NCBI GenBank assembly: GCA_024693065.1
Contig: JAILLP010000016.1
Span: forward strand, 1-64,000
DNA length: 64,000 nt
Reading direction: 5' to 3'
Source of the DNA: Paludibacteraceae bacterium
GTDB taxonomy: Bacteria; Bacteroidota; Bacteroidia; Bacteroidales; Paludibacteraceae
Shown: positions 7,488 to 16,930 of the stretch, piece by piece
Layout of the letters: each line of letters opens with the position of its first letter
Numbering within the stretch: the stretch's first letter is position 1
The notes under the pieces: generated by a model
Told to the model about the DNA's origin: nothing
Seen by the model: the letters and a program-made list of their open reading frames with translations, nothing else
The model's database searches: none
Made by a program: the position numbers and the translations under genes

Positions 7488-9470
7488 TTAAGATTTATAA
7501 TTACGAGTTTGAACCTTGATAGCCTCGTAAGTGAGAGGTTCCTTGATCAATTCAGGTTCCTTGGTATCGTCACCTTGGTAGTTCCAACAACCTACGTAGA
7601 AGTAGTTCTCATCATCACGTTTCGCCTCTCCCTCTTCCGTCTGGTACTCCTCACGGAAGTGTCCACCACAACTCTCGTTACGGCTCAAAGCGTCACGGGC
7701 GATCAACTCACCCATTGTGATGAAGTCCTTCAAATGGAATGCCTTGTCAAGCTCGATGTTCATCGGCTCGTCCACAGTTCCAGGAACGAACAAGTTCGTC
7801 TCAAACTCCTTACGCAAATCCTTCAACTTCTTAAGCGCTGTCTCCAAGCTCTCTTTGGTACGTCCCATACCAACATATTCCCACATGATATGGCCCAACT
7901 CCTTGTGGATGGAATCCACAGAGCGTTTTCCCTTGATGTTCATGAGCTTATCCATATCAGCCTTGCAGGATTTCTCTACTTCGTCGAATTCCTTTACATC
8001 GGTAGAAACCTTAGGCCAAATCTTTTGGTCTGACAAGTAGTTCTGGATAGTGTATGGCAATACGAAGTATCCGTCTGCCAAACCTTGCATCAACGCGGAT
8101 GCTCCCAAACGGTTGGCACCGTGGTCGGAGAAGTTGCACTCTCCGATGGCGAACAATCCTGGAACGGATGTTTGGAGTTCGTAATCTACCCAAAGACCAC
8201 CCATCGTGTAGTGGATAGCAGGGAAGATCATCATCGGATTGTAATATTTCACACCGTTGATCTCGTTGGCGAACTCGCCTGGATTAACGTCCGTGATCTC
8301 CTCGTACATATCGAATAAGTTACCATAACGCTGGCGAACGACGTCGATGCCCAAACGGTTGATGGCCTCGGAGAAATCCAAGAACACAGCCAAACCAGTG
8401 TTGTTCACACCGAATCCGTGGTCGCAACGCTCCTTAGCGGCACGGGATGCCACGTCACGAGGCACCAAGTTACCGAACGCTGGGTAACGACGCTCCAAAT
8501 AGTAGTCACGCTTCTCCTCCGGAATATCAGATCCCTTGATCTCGCCACGCTGCAACTTCTTAGCGTCCTCGATATCTTTTGGTACCCAGATACGTCCATC
8601 ATTACGCAATGACTCTGACATCAAAGTCAACTTAGACTGCTTGTCACCGTGAACCGGGATACAAGTAGGGTGGATCTGAACGTAGGATGGGTTGGCCATG
8701 TAAGCTCCCTTACGGTAAGCGGCGATGGCTGCTGAACAGTTACATCCCATTGCGTTGGTAGACAAGAAGTAAGTGTTTCCGTAACCACCAGTTGCCAATA
8801 CAACTGCGTGTGCGGAGAAACGCTCGAATTTACCAGTCACCAAGTTCTTCGCGATGATACCGCGCGCACGGCCGTCCACCATCACGATGTCATGCATCTC
8901 ATAACGGTTGTAGCTATCTACCTTGCCCGCTTTGATCTGACGGTTCAATGAAGAATATGCGCCCAACAACAATTGTTGTCCGGTCTGACCCTTCGCATAG
9001 AAGGTACGGCTTACTTGCGCACCACCGAATGAGCGGTTCGCCAAAAGACCTCCGTAATCACGGGCGAAAGGAACACCCTGTGCCACACATTGGTCGATGA
9101 TGTTAGCGGACACCTCAGCCAAACGATATACGTTGGCCTCACGTGCACGGTAGTCACCACCCTTCACAGTATCATAGAACAAACGATATACGGAGTCGCC
9201 ATCGTTCTGATAGTTCTTCGCAGCATTGATACCACCTTGTGCCGCGATTGAGTGGGCACGACGTGGAGAATCTTGAATACAAAAATTAAGCACATGGAAT
9301 CCCATCTCAGCCAAAGTGGATGCCGCAGATGCGCCAGCCAATCCGGTTCCTACAACAATCACATCCAATTTACGTTTGTTGGCAGGATTCACAAGCTTCT
9401 GATGTGCCTTATAATTGGTCCACTTTTCTGCTACTGGACCTTCTGGAATTCTTGAATTTATTTCAGCCAT
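7488..9470 (-). CDS. frdA: Fumarate reductase/succinate dehydrogenase flavoprotein subunit
   Basis: 660 residues, the catalytic FAD subunit that interconverts fumarate and succinate. The N-terminal dinucleotide fold is [17 protein letters not shown]. The [15 protein letters not shown] stretch contains the conserved His that binds FAD covalently in this family. Further signatures are [31 protein letters not shown] and a C-terminal capping region with [19 protein letters not shown]. The length fits the type B enzymes of Bacteroides and Wolinella. It lies between frdC (30 bases upstream) and frdB in one operon driven from 10230-10261. Confidence 0.97.
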   Translation of the reverse strand: MAEINSRIPEGPVAEKWTNYKAHQKLVNPANKRKLDVIVVGTGLAGASAASTLAEMGFHVLNFCIQDSPRRAHSIAAQGGINAAKNYQNDGDSVYRLFYDTVKGGDYRAREANVYRLAEVSANIIDQCVAQGVPFARDYGGLLANRSFGGAQVSRTFYAKGQTGQQLLLGAYSSLNRQIKAGKVDSYNRYEMHDIVMVDGRARGIIAKNLVTGKFERFSAHAVVLATGGYGNTYFLSTNAMGCNCSAAIAAYRKGAYMANPSYVQIHPTCIPVHGDKQSKLTLMSESLRNDGRIWVPKDIEDAKKLQRGEIKGSDIPEEKRDYYLERRYPAFGNLVPRDVASRAAKERCDHGFGVNNTGLAVFLDFSEAINRLGIDVVRQRYGNLFDMYEEITDVNPGEFANEINGVKYYNPMMIFPAIHYTMGGLWVDYELQTSVPGLFAIGECNFSDHGANRLGASALMQGLADGYFVLPYTIQNYLSDQKIWPKVSTDVKEFDEVEKSCKADMDKLMNIKGKRSVDSIHKELGHIMWEYVGMGRTKESLETALKKLKDLRKEFETNLFVPGTVDEPMNIELDKAFHLKDFITMGELIARDALSRNESCGGHFREEYQTEEGEAKRDDENYFYVGCWNYQGDDTKEPELIKEPLTYEAIKVQTRNYKS

Positions 9471-9500
9471 AATTATATATCTTATTTCTTTTATTACTTA

Positions 9501-10172
9501 TTAAAGATTTTGAAGGTATCCCGCTACCACTACTGCGGCAAAGCCTAAGAAAATCAAAGTGGATACGATGTTAGCGATACATTTCAGACGAGGGAACCAT
9601 GTCTTTCCGTTCAGACCCATCGTCTGGAATGCGCTCCAAAATCCATGAGTCAAATGGAACCAGATGGCAATAAACCATACAATATACAAAAGACAAATGA
9701 TCGGATTGGCGAAAGTTGCCTTGATCAAGGCAGCTCCATCAGCGAACTGTCCTGCATACTCTGCTTCCGCACCCATGATCTCAGGCAACTGCATCTTCGC
9801 CCAAAAATGACTCAAGTGCATGCACAAACCGAGCAATACAATTATTCCCAACACGAACATGTTTCTTGATGCCCACTCCACCTTAGGCTGATTCTCCTGA
9901 AAAGCGTAGCTCTGCTCGCCACGGGCTTTTTGGTTACGCAACGTAAGGATCGTCGCGAAGATGATGTGCAAAACAAAACCTCCAGCTAGCACAGCCGTAC
10001 CAACCAAAGCGTACCAATTCGCACCTAAAAACTCACATATCTTATTATATGACTCGCCTGAAAAAATGGCGACCACATTCATCGACATGTGAAAAATAAG
10101 AAACAGAATGAGAAAAAGTCCCGTGATACTCATAATCAACTTTCTCCCGATTGATGAATCAATTAGCCACAT
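9501..10172 (-). CDS. frdC: Fumarate reductase/succinate dehydrogenase cytochrome b subunit
   Basis: 223 residues with about five membrane helices, matching the single-subunit dihaem cytochrome b of type B complexes. Candidate haem-binding His lie in LIFHMSMNV, VLHIIFA, MHLSHFW and FHLTHGFW. It anchors FrdAB to the inner membrane and links them to menaquinol. It is the first gene of the operon; the start codon is ~58 bases downstream of a consensus promoter. The N-terminus (MWLIDSSIGRKLIMSITGLFL) is typical of the family. Confidence 0.95.
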   Translation of the reverse strand: MWLIDSSIGRKLIMSITGLFLILFLIFHMSMNVVAIFSGESYNKICEFLGANWYALVGTAVLAGGFVLHIIFATILTLRNQKARGEQSYAFQENQPKVEWASRNMFVLGIIVLLGLCMHLSHFWAKMQLPEIMGAEAEYAGQFADGAALIKATFANPIICLLYIVWFIAIWFHLTHGFWSAFQTMGLNGKTWFPRLKCIANIVSTLIFLGFAAVVVAGYLQNL

Positions 10173-10229
10173 AAGTTTTTGAATTTTTAATTAGTTATTT
10201 TTGTTATTGTAAATTGTCGTTAATTCAGG

Positions 10230-10261
10230 CAAAAGTAAGTTAAAAACATAGAATATACAAA
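10230..10261 (-). promoter_or_regulatory. Promoter of the frdCAB operon
   Basis: On the minus strand TTTG (10258-10261), exactly 20 bases, then TACTTTTG (10230-10237): full match to the Bacteroidetes consensus. The predicted 5' leader is about 50 bases. Confidence 0.82.
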
Positions 10262-10561
10262 ATAATACCTCATAAAAATGGCGCTTTCCCGCTTTATTTC
10301 TTCGATGAAATGGTACTTTTCTCCTTATTTATATCTTTTTGTTTTCACACCCCTCTTTTTAATTGTTGATAAACTATCTTTTCTCCTGTTGAAAATATGT
10401 ATGTTTCCTATGATAAATTTTTAATAATTAAATTTTCTATTTCGATTTTTCTTTTTATACAATCGGCTTTACTTTCCCTCCAAATAAGTTTTATGCTTTT
10501 TAATATCTTTTACTGACAGATTTTTTATTCGGAAAGTTGAAATTTCAGTTATTAAAATTTG
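10262..10561. other. Very AT-rich intergenic stretch between the frd and nadA promoters
   Basis: Extremely AT-rich, with T and C strongly favoured on the plus strand. No convincing reading frame, RNA gene or repeat was seen in it. It separates the divergent frd and nadA transcription units. Confidence 0.6.
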
Positions 10562-10569
10562 TAGATTTG
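10562..10569 (+). promoter_or_regulatory. Possible -7 box for nadA
   Basis: TAGATTTG fits TAnnTTTG, but the -33 box is weak (a TTG at 10537-10539, 22 bases away). If used, it gives a leader of about 215 bases before nadA. That leader contains an 8-base inverted repeat (ATGGTTGA near 10582, TCAACCAT near 10627). Confidence 0.4.
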
Positions 10570-10789
10570 TGGAAATGTTAGGATGGTTGATAAAGATAAG
10601 ATTTCTTTTATTTTCAATACTTTATTTTCAACCATACGGAGGAGATTTTGGGGACTGGCTTTTGATTATGGATTTTACAAGAACTTTTTTAGGAAAATTT
10701 TAACCATTTCAACACCCTATTATACCCATATCTTTAATATTTATTTTTTTAAAAGTTTAAAAAGTAGATAAAAACAGAAAGGAAAAGTT

Positions 10790-11728
10790 ATGGATCTGAA
10801 AGAAGAAATTTTTCGTTTGAAGAAGGAAAAGAACGCTGTTGTCATGGCGCACTACTATACGTTGGGCGATATCCAGGATGTGGCCGACTCTGTGGGCGAT
10901 AGCCTTGCGCTGGCTCAGGCGGCTGCGAAGACTTCTGCGGATATAATTGTTCTTTGCGGTGTTCATTTTATGGGTGAGACTGCTAAGATATTGTGTCCTG
11001 ATAAGAAGGTCCTTGTTCCGGATATGAACGCTGGCTGTTCTTTGGCCGATAGTTGTAGGGCGGAGGATTTCGCTAAATTCATCAAGGAGAATCCTGGCCA
11101 TACGGTTATTTCTTATGTGAATACGACTGCGGCTGTCAAGGCTTTGACTGATGTCGTGGTCACTTCTTCCAACGCTTTCCAAATTGTTAACAGTTTTCCT
11201 AAGGATGAGAAGATCATCTTTGGTCCGGATAGAAACCTCGGTAATTATATCAACTCGATCACGGGTAGGAACATGAAGCTCTGGAATGGCGCTTGCCATG
11301 TCCATGAGAATTTTTCTTTGGAAAAGATTTTGAAGCTGAAGGAGGTCTATCCTGATGCTCGTATCCTCGTGCATCCAGAGTGCAAAGGTCCTGTTGTGAA
11401 GTTGGCCGATAAGGTGGGCTCTACGGCTGCTTTGTTGAAATATGCTGTGGCTTGTGAGGATTGCAATGATTTCATCGTGGCTACCGAAAGTGGTATTTTG
11501 CATGAGATGCGTAGGCAGGCTCCTCAAAAGAACTTTATTCCTGCTCCTCCGTCTGATTCCACTTGTGGTTGTAACGACTGCGCTTACATGAAACTGAATA
11601 CGTTGCAGAAATTGTACGATTGTTTGGTCAACGAATCTCCTGAGGTTTTAGTTGATCCGGCTATCATTGAGCGTGCTTGCTTGCCTATCAAACGTATGCT
11701 CGAAATTAGTGCTAAATATGGAATCTGA
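10790..11728 (+). CDS. nadA: Quinolinate synthase
   Basis: 312 residues. It condenses iminoaspartate with dihydroxyacetone phosphate to quinolinate in NAD biosynthesis, using a [4Fe-4S] cluster. Visible signatures: AHYYTLGDIQDVAD, MNAGCSLADSC (Cys83), LWNGACHVHE (Cys169) and the C-terminal TCGCNDC, which supplies the third ligand. SYVNTTAAVKA and HPECKGPVV are also typical. A Shine-Dalgarno-like AAAGGAAAAG precedes the ATG. The 3' end overlaps the next gene by 11 bases, so the two are co-transcribed. nadB and nadC are not in the window. Confidence 0.96.
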   Translation: MDLKEEIFRLKKEKNAVVMAHYYTLGDIQDVADSVGDSLALAQAAAKTSADIIVLCGVHFMGETAKILCPDKKVLVPDMNAGCSLADSCRAEDFAKFIKENPGHTVISYVNTTAAVKALTDVVVTSSNAFQIVNSFPKDEKIIFGPDRNLGNYINSITGRNMKLWNGACHVHENFSLEKILKLKEVYPDARILVHPECKGPVVKLADKVGSTAALLKYAVACEDCNDFIVATESGILHEMRRQAPQKNFIPAPPSDSTCGCNDCAYMKLNTLQKLYDCLVNESPEVLVDPAIIERACLPIKRMLEISAKYGI

Positions 11729-12056
11729 TATTTCTCTCCGTGATCTTCAATCTTCTGTTGATCAGTGGATTAAGACTTACGGTGTTCGTTATTTCAGTGA
11801 GCTAACGAATATGGCTTGCCTCACCGAGGAGGTGGGCGAGTTGGCTCGTGTCATGGCTCGTAAATATGGTGACCAATCTTTTAAGTCTTCCGATTTGAAT
11901 GTTAATTTGGCGGACGAGATGGCCGACGTGCTTTGGGTGCTGGTTTGTTTGGCTAACCAGACTGGCGTAGACCTAACTGAAGCTGTTAAGAAAAACTTTG
12001 AGAAGAAGACCAATAGGGATGCTCACCGTCATTTGGATAATATTAAACTTAAATAA
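11718..12056 (+). CDS. MazG-like nucleotide pyrophosphohydrolase
   Basis: 112 residues from the ATG at 11718, which overlaps the nadA stop. A longer frame from 11652 would lie inside nadA and is not supported by family length. The all-alpha NTP-pyrophosphatase motif is present: Glu37-Glu38-x2-Glu41 (LTEEVGELARVMARKYGD), then Glu67-x2-Asp70 (ADEMADVLWVLVCLANQ), which bind Mg. Members hydrolyse non-canonical or excess nucleoside triphosphates to monophosphate and pyrophosphate. Substrate unknown. It sits between nadA and deoC, a nucleotide-metabolism setting. Confidence 0.88.
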   Translation: MESDISLRDLQSSVDQWIKTYGVRYFSELTNMACLTEEVGELARVMARKYGDQSFKSSDLNVNLADEMADVLWVLVCLANQTGVDLTEAVKKNFEKKTNRDAHRHLDNIKLK

Positions 12057-12059
12057 TTT

Positions 12060-12938
12060 ATGGATCGTTTTGATGCTCTTTTCGCAAAGTATGATATGGA
12101 TTTGGATGCTGCCCAAATTCAACAGGATGTGAAAAAAATTCTTTTGGATAAATTTGATACTTTTAATCAGAAATCTATTTATAGTCAGATACTTAGCTTT
12201 GTAGATATCACTTCTTTAAACCCTACTGATTCGGTTGCTTCGATCACTGAATTTGTGGAGAAGATTAATAAGTTCGATACTAAATTCGAGATACTTCCCC
12301 ACCCTGCCGCTATTTGCGTTTATCCGAAGTTTGTTCAGACTGTGAAGGATAATTTGGTGGAGGATCTTGAAATTGCTTCGGTGGCTGGTGGATTCCCTGA
12401 TGCGAATACTTTTATTGAGGTGAAGGTGGCTGAGGTGGCCATGGCTGTCATGGAGGGTGCTACTGAGATTGATGTGGTGATTCCTTCGGGTATGGTTTTT
12501 AATGGTGAGTTCGAGGAGATCTTTGATGAACTCTCAGAAATCAAGGCTTCTTGCCGTGACGCGAAGCTCAAGGTCATTTTGGAAACGGGTGTGTTGAATG
12601 ATCCTGTTTTAATTAAAAAAGCTGCTTTGGTGGCTATGAATGCTGGGGCTGATTTCATCAAGACTTCCACCGGAAAAGTTTCTGTCGGCGCTACGTATGA
12701 TGCTGTTTATGTGATGGCTAAGACTATTGCCGAGTACAATGCGTTGAATAATGTGAAGGTTGGTTTGAAGGTGGCCGGCGGTGTTTCGACTACCGAACAG
12801 GCTGTTTCTTACTATACGATTGTTGCCTCTGTTTTAGGTGAGGATTGGCTGAATGCTTCCTCGTTCCGTTTTGGTGCGAGCCGTTTGGTCAATGCGTTGA
12901 TTTCCTCGCTTTGTGGACAGGAGGTGAAGTACTTCTGA
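12060..12938 (+). CDS. deoC: Deoxyribose-phosphate aldolase
   Basis: 292 residues, the longer form seen in Bacteroidetes. It splits 2-deoxyribose 5-phosphate into glyceraldehyde 3-phosphate and acetaldehyde in deoxynucleoside breakdown. The Schiff-base lysine is Lys201 in ADFIKTSTGK. The second active-site lysine is Lys236 in LKVAGGVST, and Asp139 lies in ATEIDVV. The start codon is three bases after the previous stop, so it is part of the nadA operon. A terminator follows at 12961. Confidence 0.95.
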   Translation: MDRFDALFAKYDMDLDAAQIQQDVKKILLDKFDTFNQKSIYSQILSFVDITSLNPTDSVASITEFVEKINKFDTKFEILPHPAAICVYPKFVQTVKDNLVEDLEIASVAGGFPDANTFIEVKVAEVAMAVMEGATEIDVVIPSGMVFNGEFEEIFDELSEIKASCRDAKLKVILETGVLNDPVLIKKAALVAMNAGADFIKTSTGKVSVGATYDAVYVMAKTIAEYNALNNVKVGLKVAGGVSTTEQAVSYYTIVASVLGEDWLNASSFRFGASRLVNALISSLCGQEVKYF

Positions 12939-12960
12939 TAAGTTTTTGTGAGACTTGATA

Positions 12961-12995
12961 GGGTGGGGTAGTTTACTGCTCCACCTTTAATTTTT
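12961..12995 (+). terminator. Terminator after deoC
   Basis: Hairpin 12962-12985 (GGTGGGGTAGT / CTGCTCCACC, with G-U pairs) followed by TTTAATTTTTT. It overlaps the last codon of the convergent polyprenyl synthase gene. Confidence 0.78.
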
Positions 12996-13964
12996 TCTTT
13001 CGATCACGTGTTGGATCAATTCTTCCAATGATTTCTTAATATCTTGTTTTTCAATTATTTCTATTTTTTTCATAGCCTCTTTTTTGTATTCTTTCATCTT
13101 TTCTTCGGCATATTTGATGCCTCCTTTTTCTATGGCAAACTGTGTGATTTTTTGTATGCTCTCTTCTTTGTCTTTCTTTGTTTTAATCAGGTCGATGATA
13201 GTTTCTCTTTCTTTTTCTGTGCAGTTGTTCAGAGCGTAGATGAGAGGTAGGGTGATTTTTCCTTCCCTGATATCATTGCCAACTGGTTTGCCGATTTCCT
13301 TTTCTGAACTGGTGTAGTCGAAAATATCATCTTTGATTTGGAAACAAATACCATATAATTCACCATATTCTTGCATCGCTTTGCATGCTTCTTCGCTTGC
13401 TCCGCTGGTGATTGCTCCGCTCTTGGTACATGTTGATAACAATGCGGCTGTCTTCATTCTGATGACTTCCAGATATTTCTTTTCGTCATAGATGCTGTTT
13501 CGCATGTTGGTTATTTGTTGAATTTCTCCTTTGGAAATCTCTTTTCCTAATTTGGTGATTTCGTCTATTATTCGGATATCCCTTGTTTCATTAGCTGTGT
13601 ATAATGCTTGTGAAAGGATGTAATCACCTGATAATATGGATATTTTGTTGTTCCAAATAGCGTTGACAGATTCTTGTCCGCGTCTTTCGTAGGTTTCATC
13701 TACCACATCATCATGAATCAGACTGGCTGTGTGCAACATCTCCATTGCTATGGCGGTCAATATGCTTTTTTGGTTTATTTCGCCAGTTGCTTTCGCTGAT
13801 AGCAATGTCAAAATTGGCCTAATGAGTTTGCCTTTTTTGTTCAGAATGTGTTGGTGGATTTGTTGTAATATGATATTGTCGGTCTGGAATCTTTTTTCGT
13901 ATTCCTTCTCGAATAATGCAAATTCTTCCTCAATTGGTTTTGTTATTTGCTTTAACGTTATCAT
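12987..13964 (-). CDS. Polyprenyl diphosphate synthase
   Basis: 325 residues, an all-trans prenyltransferase that elongates isoprenoid diphosphates, probably to the octa-/nona-prenyl chain used for menaquinone. The first Asp-rich motif is DDVVD (85-89) in LIHDDVVDETYERRG. The second is DDIFD (212-216) in QIKDDIFDY, followed by KPVGNDIREGKITLPLIYAL. Chain length cannot be set from sequence alone. It is transcribed leftward, convergent with deoC and divergent from polA. Menaquinone would serve the fumarate reductase encoded nearby (inference). Confidence 0.9.
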   Translation of the reverse strand: MITLKQITKPIEEEFALFEKEYEKRFQTDNIILQQIHQHILNKKGKLIRPILTLLSAKATGEINQKSILTAIAMEMLHTASLIHDDVVDETYERRGQESVNAIWNNKISILSGDYILSQALYTANETRDIRIIDEITKLGKEISKGEIQQITNMRNSIYDEKKYLEVIRMKTAALLSTCTKSGAITSGASEEACKAMQEYGELYGICFQIKDDIFDYTSSEKEIGKPVGNDIREGKITLPLIYALNNCTEKERETIIDLIKTKKDKEESIQKITQFAIEKGGIKYAEEKMKEYKKEAMKKIEIIEKQDIKKSLEELIQHVIERKN

Positions 13965-14054
13965 ATTCTTTCCTTAATTCATCGCGAATTTAATAAATTA
14001 ATCTTTATTATTTTCCTTTCTCATCCTCATTCGTTTTTTCTCTATTCATTTTTG

Positions 14055-14062
14055 TAACTTTG
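14055..14062 (+). promoter_or_regulatory. Probable -7 box for polA
   Basis: TAACTTTG fits TAnnTTTG and lies 21 bases before the polA ATG. The -33 region has only TTCG at about the right distance. Confidence 0.5.
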
Positions 14063-14083
14063 TTAACTAAATAGTTTCTGGTT

Positions 14084-16852
14084 ATGGATAAAAAGCTTCT
14101 CTTAATTGATGCCTATGCGTTGATATATCGATCGTATTATGCTTTTATTAAGAACCCTCGTATCAATTCCAAAGGTCTTAACACCTCAGCGATTTTAGGT
14201 TTCGTGAATGTGTTGCAGGAGGTTATCAAGTCTGAGTCACCCACTCATGTTGCGGTTGCTTTTGATCCTTCCGGACCTACATTTCGTCATGAGGCTTACC
14301 CTGAATATAAGGCTCAACGTGAGGAAACACCTGAGGATATAAGACTCTCTGTTCCAATTATTAAAGAGGTTATTTCTGCTTTTAATATTCCTATACTTGA
14401 GGTTCCTGGTTTTGAAGCGGACGATGTGATCGGAACGGTTTCTAAGATAGCTGAGTCTAGGGGTTTTACTGTTTATATGTTGACGCCTGACAAGGATTAT
14501 GCACAGCTGATTTCCGATAAAGTTCTTTTGTATCGTCCTCGTCATGGGGGTGGTTATGAGACATTGGGTGTTTCGGCTGCTTGCGAAAAGTGGCAACTCT
14601 CTTCCACCGATCAGATCATCGATTATTTAGGTTTGATGGGTGATGCTTCCGATAATATTCCTGGTTGTCCGGGGGTTGGGGAGAAGACGGCCGTGAAGTT
14701 GTTGGCCGAGTTTGGTTCCATCGATAACCTTCTTGCTCATACCGAGGAGTTGAAAGGTGCTTTGAAAAAAAAGGTGGAGGAAAATGTTGAGCTGATTAAG
14801 TTCTCTAAATTTTTGGCTACTATTCGTGTGGATGTTCCGATTGAATTTGATGAGGAACTTTTGGTTTACAAAAATCCGGATGTGGAAAAGTTGAAGACTC
14901 TCTACACGGAACTTGAGTTTAAGAATCTTCTTTCCAAATTGGATCCTCAACCTATTGTCAAGAAAAATACAGAGGCTACTCAACTCTCTCTCTTTGATGA
15001 ATATGTGGACGAAGATACAGGAAAAATAAAATATTCAAATCTCAGCGACTTAACTTCTACTCCTCATACCTATCAATTAATTGATAGTGAGGAACTTATC
15101 ACTGATTTTTTGGCCAATTTGAGTAAACAGGAATTTTTCTGTTTTGACACGGAAACGACTGGTACGAACACGATTTCGGATGAATTAGTTGGTTTTTCCT
15201 TTTCTTGGAAGGAATTCGAGGCATTTTATATTCCGATTCCGAAGGGTAGGGCAGATGCCGAAAAATTCTTACAACGATTCAAACCAATTTTTGAAAATGA
15301 GTCTGTTCTGAAGATTGGTCAGAATATTAAGTTCGATTTGTTGATGTTGCGTCAATATGGTATTGAGCTGAAAGGTAAAATGTTTGATACCATGATTGCG
15401 CATTATTTGTTGCAGCCTGATCTTAGGCATGGCATGGATTATTTGGCGGAGATTTATTTGAATTATAAAACGATCACCTATGAAGAGTTGTGTGAGGGTC
15501 GCAATCCTAAAACGACAGATCTGCGTTCGCTTGATATTCATAGGCTCTGTGATTATGCTGCGGAAGATGCGGATGTTACTTTGCGTTTGAAGAATGTTTT
15601 CGAGGGTCAGTTGAAGGAGAATAATCTTGAGAAAATTTTTTATGAAATTGAGATGCCTCTTATGCCTGTCTTGGCTGACATGGAGTTTACCGGTGTATCC
15701 ATTAATTCAGAAGCCTTGAAACAATTTTCGGTTTCATTGAATGAACGTATCGCTGAGAAGGAAAAGCAGATTTATACTCTTTCCGGATATGAGTTCAATA
15801 TCTCTTCTCCTCGTCAGGTTGGTGAGTTGATTTATGATCGTTTAAAGATTGTTGAGAAACCTCGCAAAACGAAGACTGGTTTATATTCCACTTCAGAGGA
15901 AGTTTTAGTTTCTTTGAAAGGAAAGCATCCAATCATTAATCTAATCTTAGAGTATCGTGGTCTGAAAAAATTGTTGACCACCTATGTTGATACATTGCCT
16001 GATTTGGTAAATTCCAAGACAGGTAAGATTCATACTTCCTACAACCAGACAGTTGCTGCTACAGGTCGTCTTAGTTCTAGTAATCCGAATCTGCAGAATA
16101 TTCCTATTCGTGATGAGGATGGTAAGGAGATTCGAAAAGCGTTTGTACCAGATGAGGGTTCCACTTTTCTTTCGGCCGATTATTCTCAGATTGAATTACG
16201 TCTCATGGCTCATTTGAGTGATGATGAAAATTTGATAGAAGCTTTCAATAAAGGATATGATATTCATACTGCAACGGCTGCTAAAGTTTTTAAAGTGGAT
16301 ATTGATGATGTGGATAAGGATATGAGACGTAAGGCGAAGACGGCCAATTTCGGAATCATATATGGTATTTCAGCTTTTGGTTTGGCGGATCGTTTGGATA
16401 TTTCTCGTACGGAGGCGAAGCAACTGATTGATGATTATTTTTTGAGTTATCCTAAAATTAAAAATTATACTGATTCAGTTATTGCTTTTGCACGTGAGAA
16501 GGGATATGTGGAGACATTGTTTGGTCGACGAAGATATTTGCCGGACATTAATTCACATAATAGTGTGGTGCGTGGTTATGCGGAACGAAATGCGGTCAAT
16601 GCACCTATTCAAGGTACTGCTGCTGATATCATAAAGATTGCGATGATTAATATTTTTAGAAGATTTAAGGAAGAAAATATTTTATCGAAGATGATTTTGC
16701 AGGTTCATGACGAGTTGAATTTTACTGTTTTAAATAGTGAACTTAAAAAGGTAAAATCTATTGTTGTTTCAGAAATGGAGCAAGCCGTCAAGCTTAAAGT
16801 CCCTTTGGTCGCTGAATGTGGAATTGGTAGTAATTGGTTGGAGGCGCACTAA
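14084..16852 (+). CDS. polA: DNA polymerase I
   Basis: 922 residues, for repair and Okazaki-fragment maturation. All three domains look intact. The 5' nuclease has LLIDAYALIYRSYYAF, FEADDVIGT and GDASDNIPGCPGVGEKTA. The 3'-5' proofreading exonuclease starts at FCFDTETTGT and continues with IGQNIKFDLLML and YAAEDADVT, so the catalytic Asp/Glu set is kept. The polymerase has TGRLSSSNPNLQNIP, motif A SADYSQIELR, motif B RRKAKTANFGIIYG and motif C LQVHDEL. Single gene, followed by a parS site and a bidirectional terminator. Confidence 0.97.
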   Translation: MDKKLLLIDAYALIYRSYYAFIKNPRINSKGLNTSAILGFVNVLQEVIKSESPTHVAVAFDPSGPTFRHEAYPEYKAQREETPEDIRLSVPIIKEVISAFNIPILEVPGFEADDVIGTVSKIAESRGFTVYMLTPDKDYAQLISDKVLLYRPRHGGGYETLGVSAACEKWQLSSTDQIIDYLGLMGDASDNIPGCPGVGEKTAVKLLAEFGSIDNLLAHTEELKGALKKKVEENVELIKFSKFLATIRVDVPIEFDEELLVYKNPDVEKLKTLYTELEFKNLLSKLDPQPIVKKNTEATQLSLFDEYVDEDTGKIKYSNLSDLTSTPHTYQLIDSEELITDFLANLSKQEFFCFDTETTGTNTISDELVGFSFSWKEFEAFYIPIPKGRADAEKFLQRFKPIFENESVLKIGQNIKFDLLMLRQYGIELKGKMFDTMIAHYLLQPDLRHGMDYLAEIYLNYKTITYEELCEGRNPKTTDLRSLDIHRLCDYAAEDADVTLRLKNVFEGQLKENNLEKIFYEIEMPLMPVLADMEFTGVSINSEALKQFSVSLNERIAEKEKQIYTLSGYEFNISSPRQVGELIYDRLKIVEKPRKTKTGLYSTSEEVLVSLKGKHPIINLILEYRGLKKLLTTYVDTLPDLVNSKTGKIHTSYNQTVAATGRLSSSNPNLQNIPIRDEDGKEIRKAFVPDEGSTFLSADYSQIELRLMAHLSDDENLIEAFNKGYDIHTATAAKVFKVDIDDVDKDMRRKAKTANFGIIYGISAFGLADRLDISRTEAKQLIDDYFLSYPKIKNYTDSVIAFAREKGYVETLFGRRRYLPDINSHNSVVRGYAERNAVNAPIQGTAADIIKIAMINIFRRFKEENILSKMILQVHDELNFTVLNSELKKVKSIVVSEMEQAVKLKVPLVAECGIGSNWLEAH

Positions 16853-16864
16853 TTTTTTAGTTTA

Positions 16865-16880
16865 TGTTCCACGTGGAACA
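16865..16880. promoter_or_regulatory. parS: parS chromosome-partitioning site 1
   Basis: TGTTCCACGTGGAACA is a perfect 16-base palindrome that matches the conserved ParB-binding consensus TGTTNCACGTGNAACA at every fixed position. It lies just after polA. A second site is 1,064 bases away. parB itself is not in the window. Confidence 0.88.
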
Positions 16881-16889
16881 GTGGTAAAG

Positions 16890-16930
16890 TTAAGGGTGAA
16901 TTTTAAAAATTCACCCTTAATTATTTTTAC
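16890..16930. terminator. Bidirectional terminator between polA and dusB
   Basis: A near-perfect palindrome at 16890-16920 (arms TTAAGGGTGAATTT and its complement) is flanked by T-rich sequence on the polA side. It is suited to end both convergent genes. Confidence 0.85.

Noticed and set aside
10583-10771. 62-codon frame in the nadA leader
   Set aside because: Composition is that of AT-rich non-coding DNA, rich in Phe, Ile, Tyr and Lys. No domain, no good ribosome-binding site, and it overlaps an inverted repeat.
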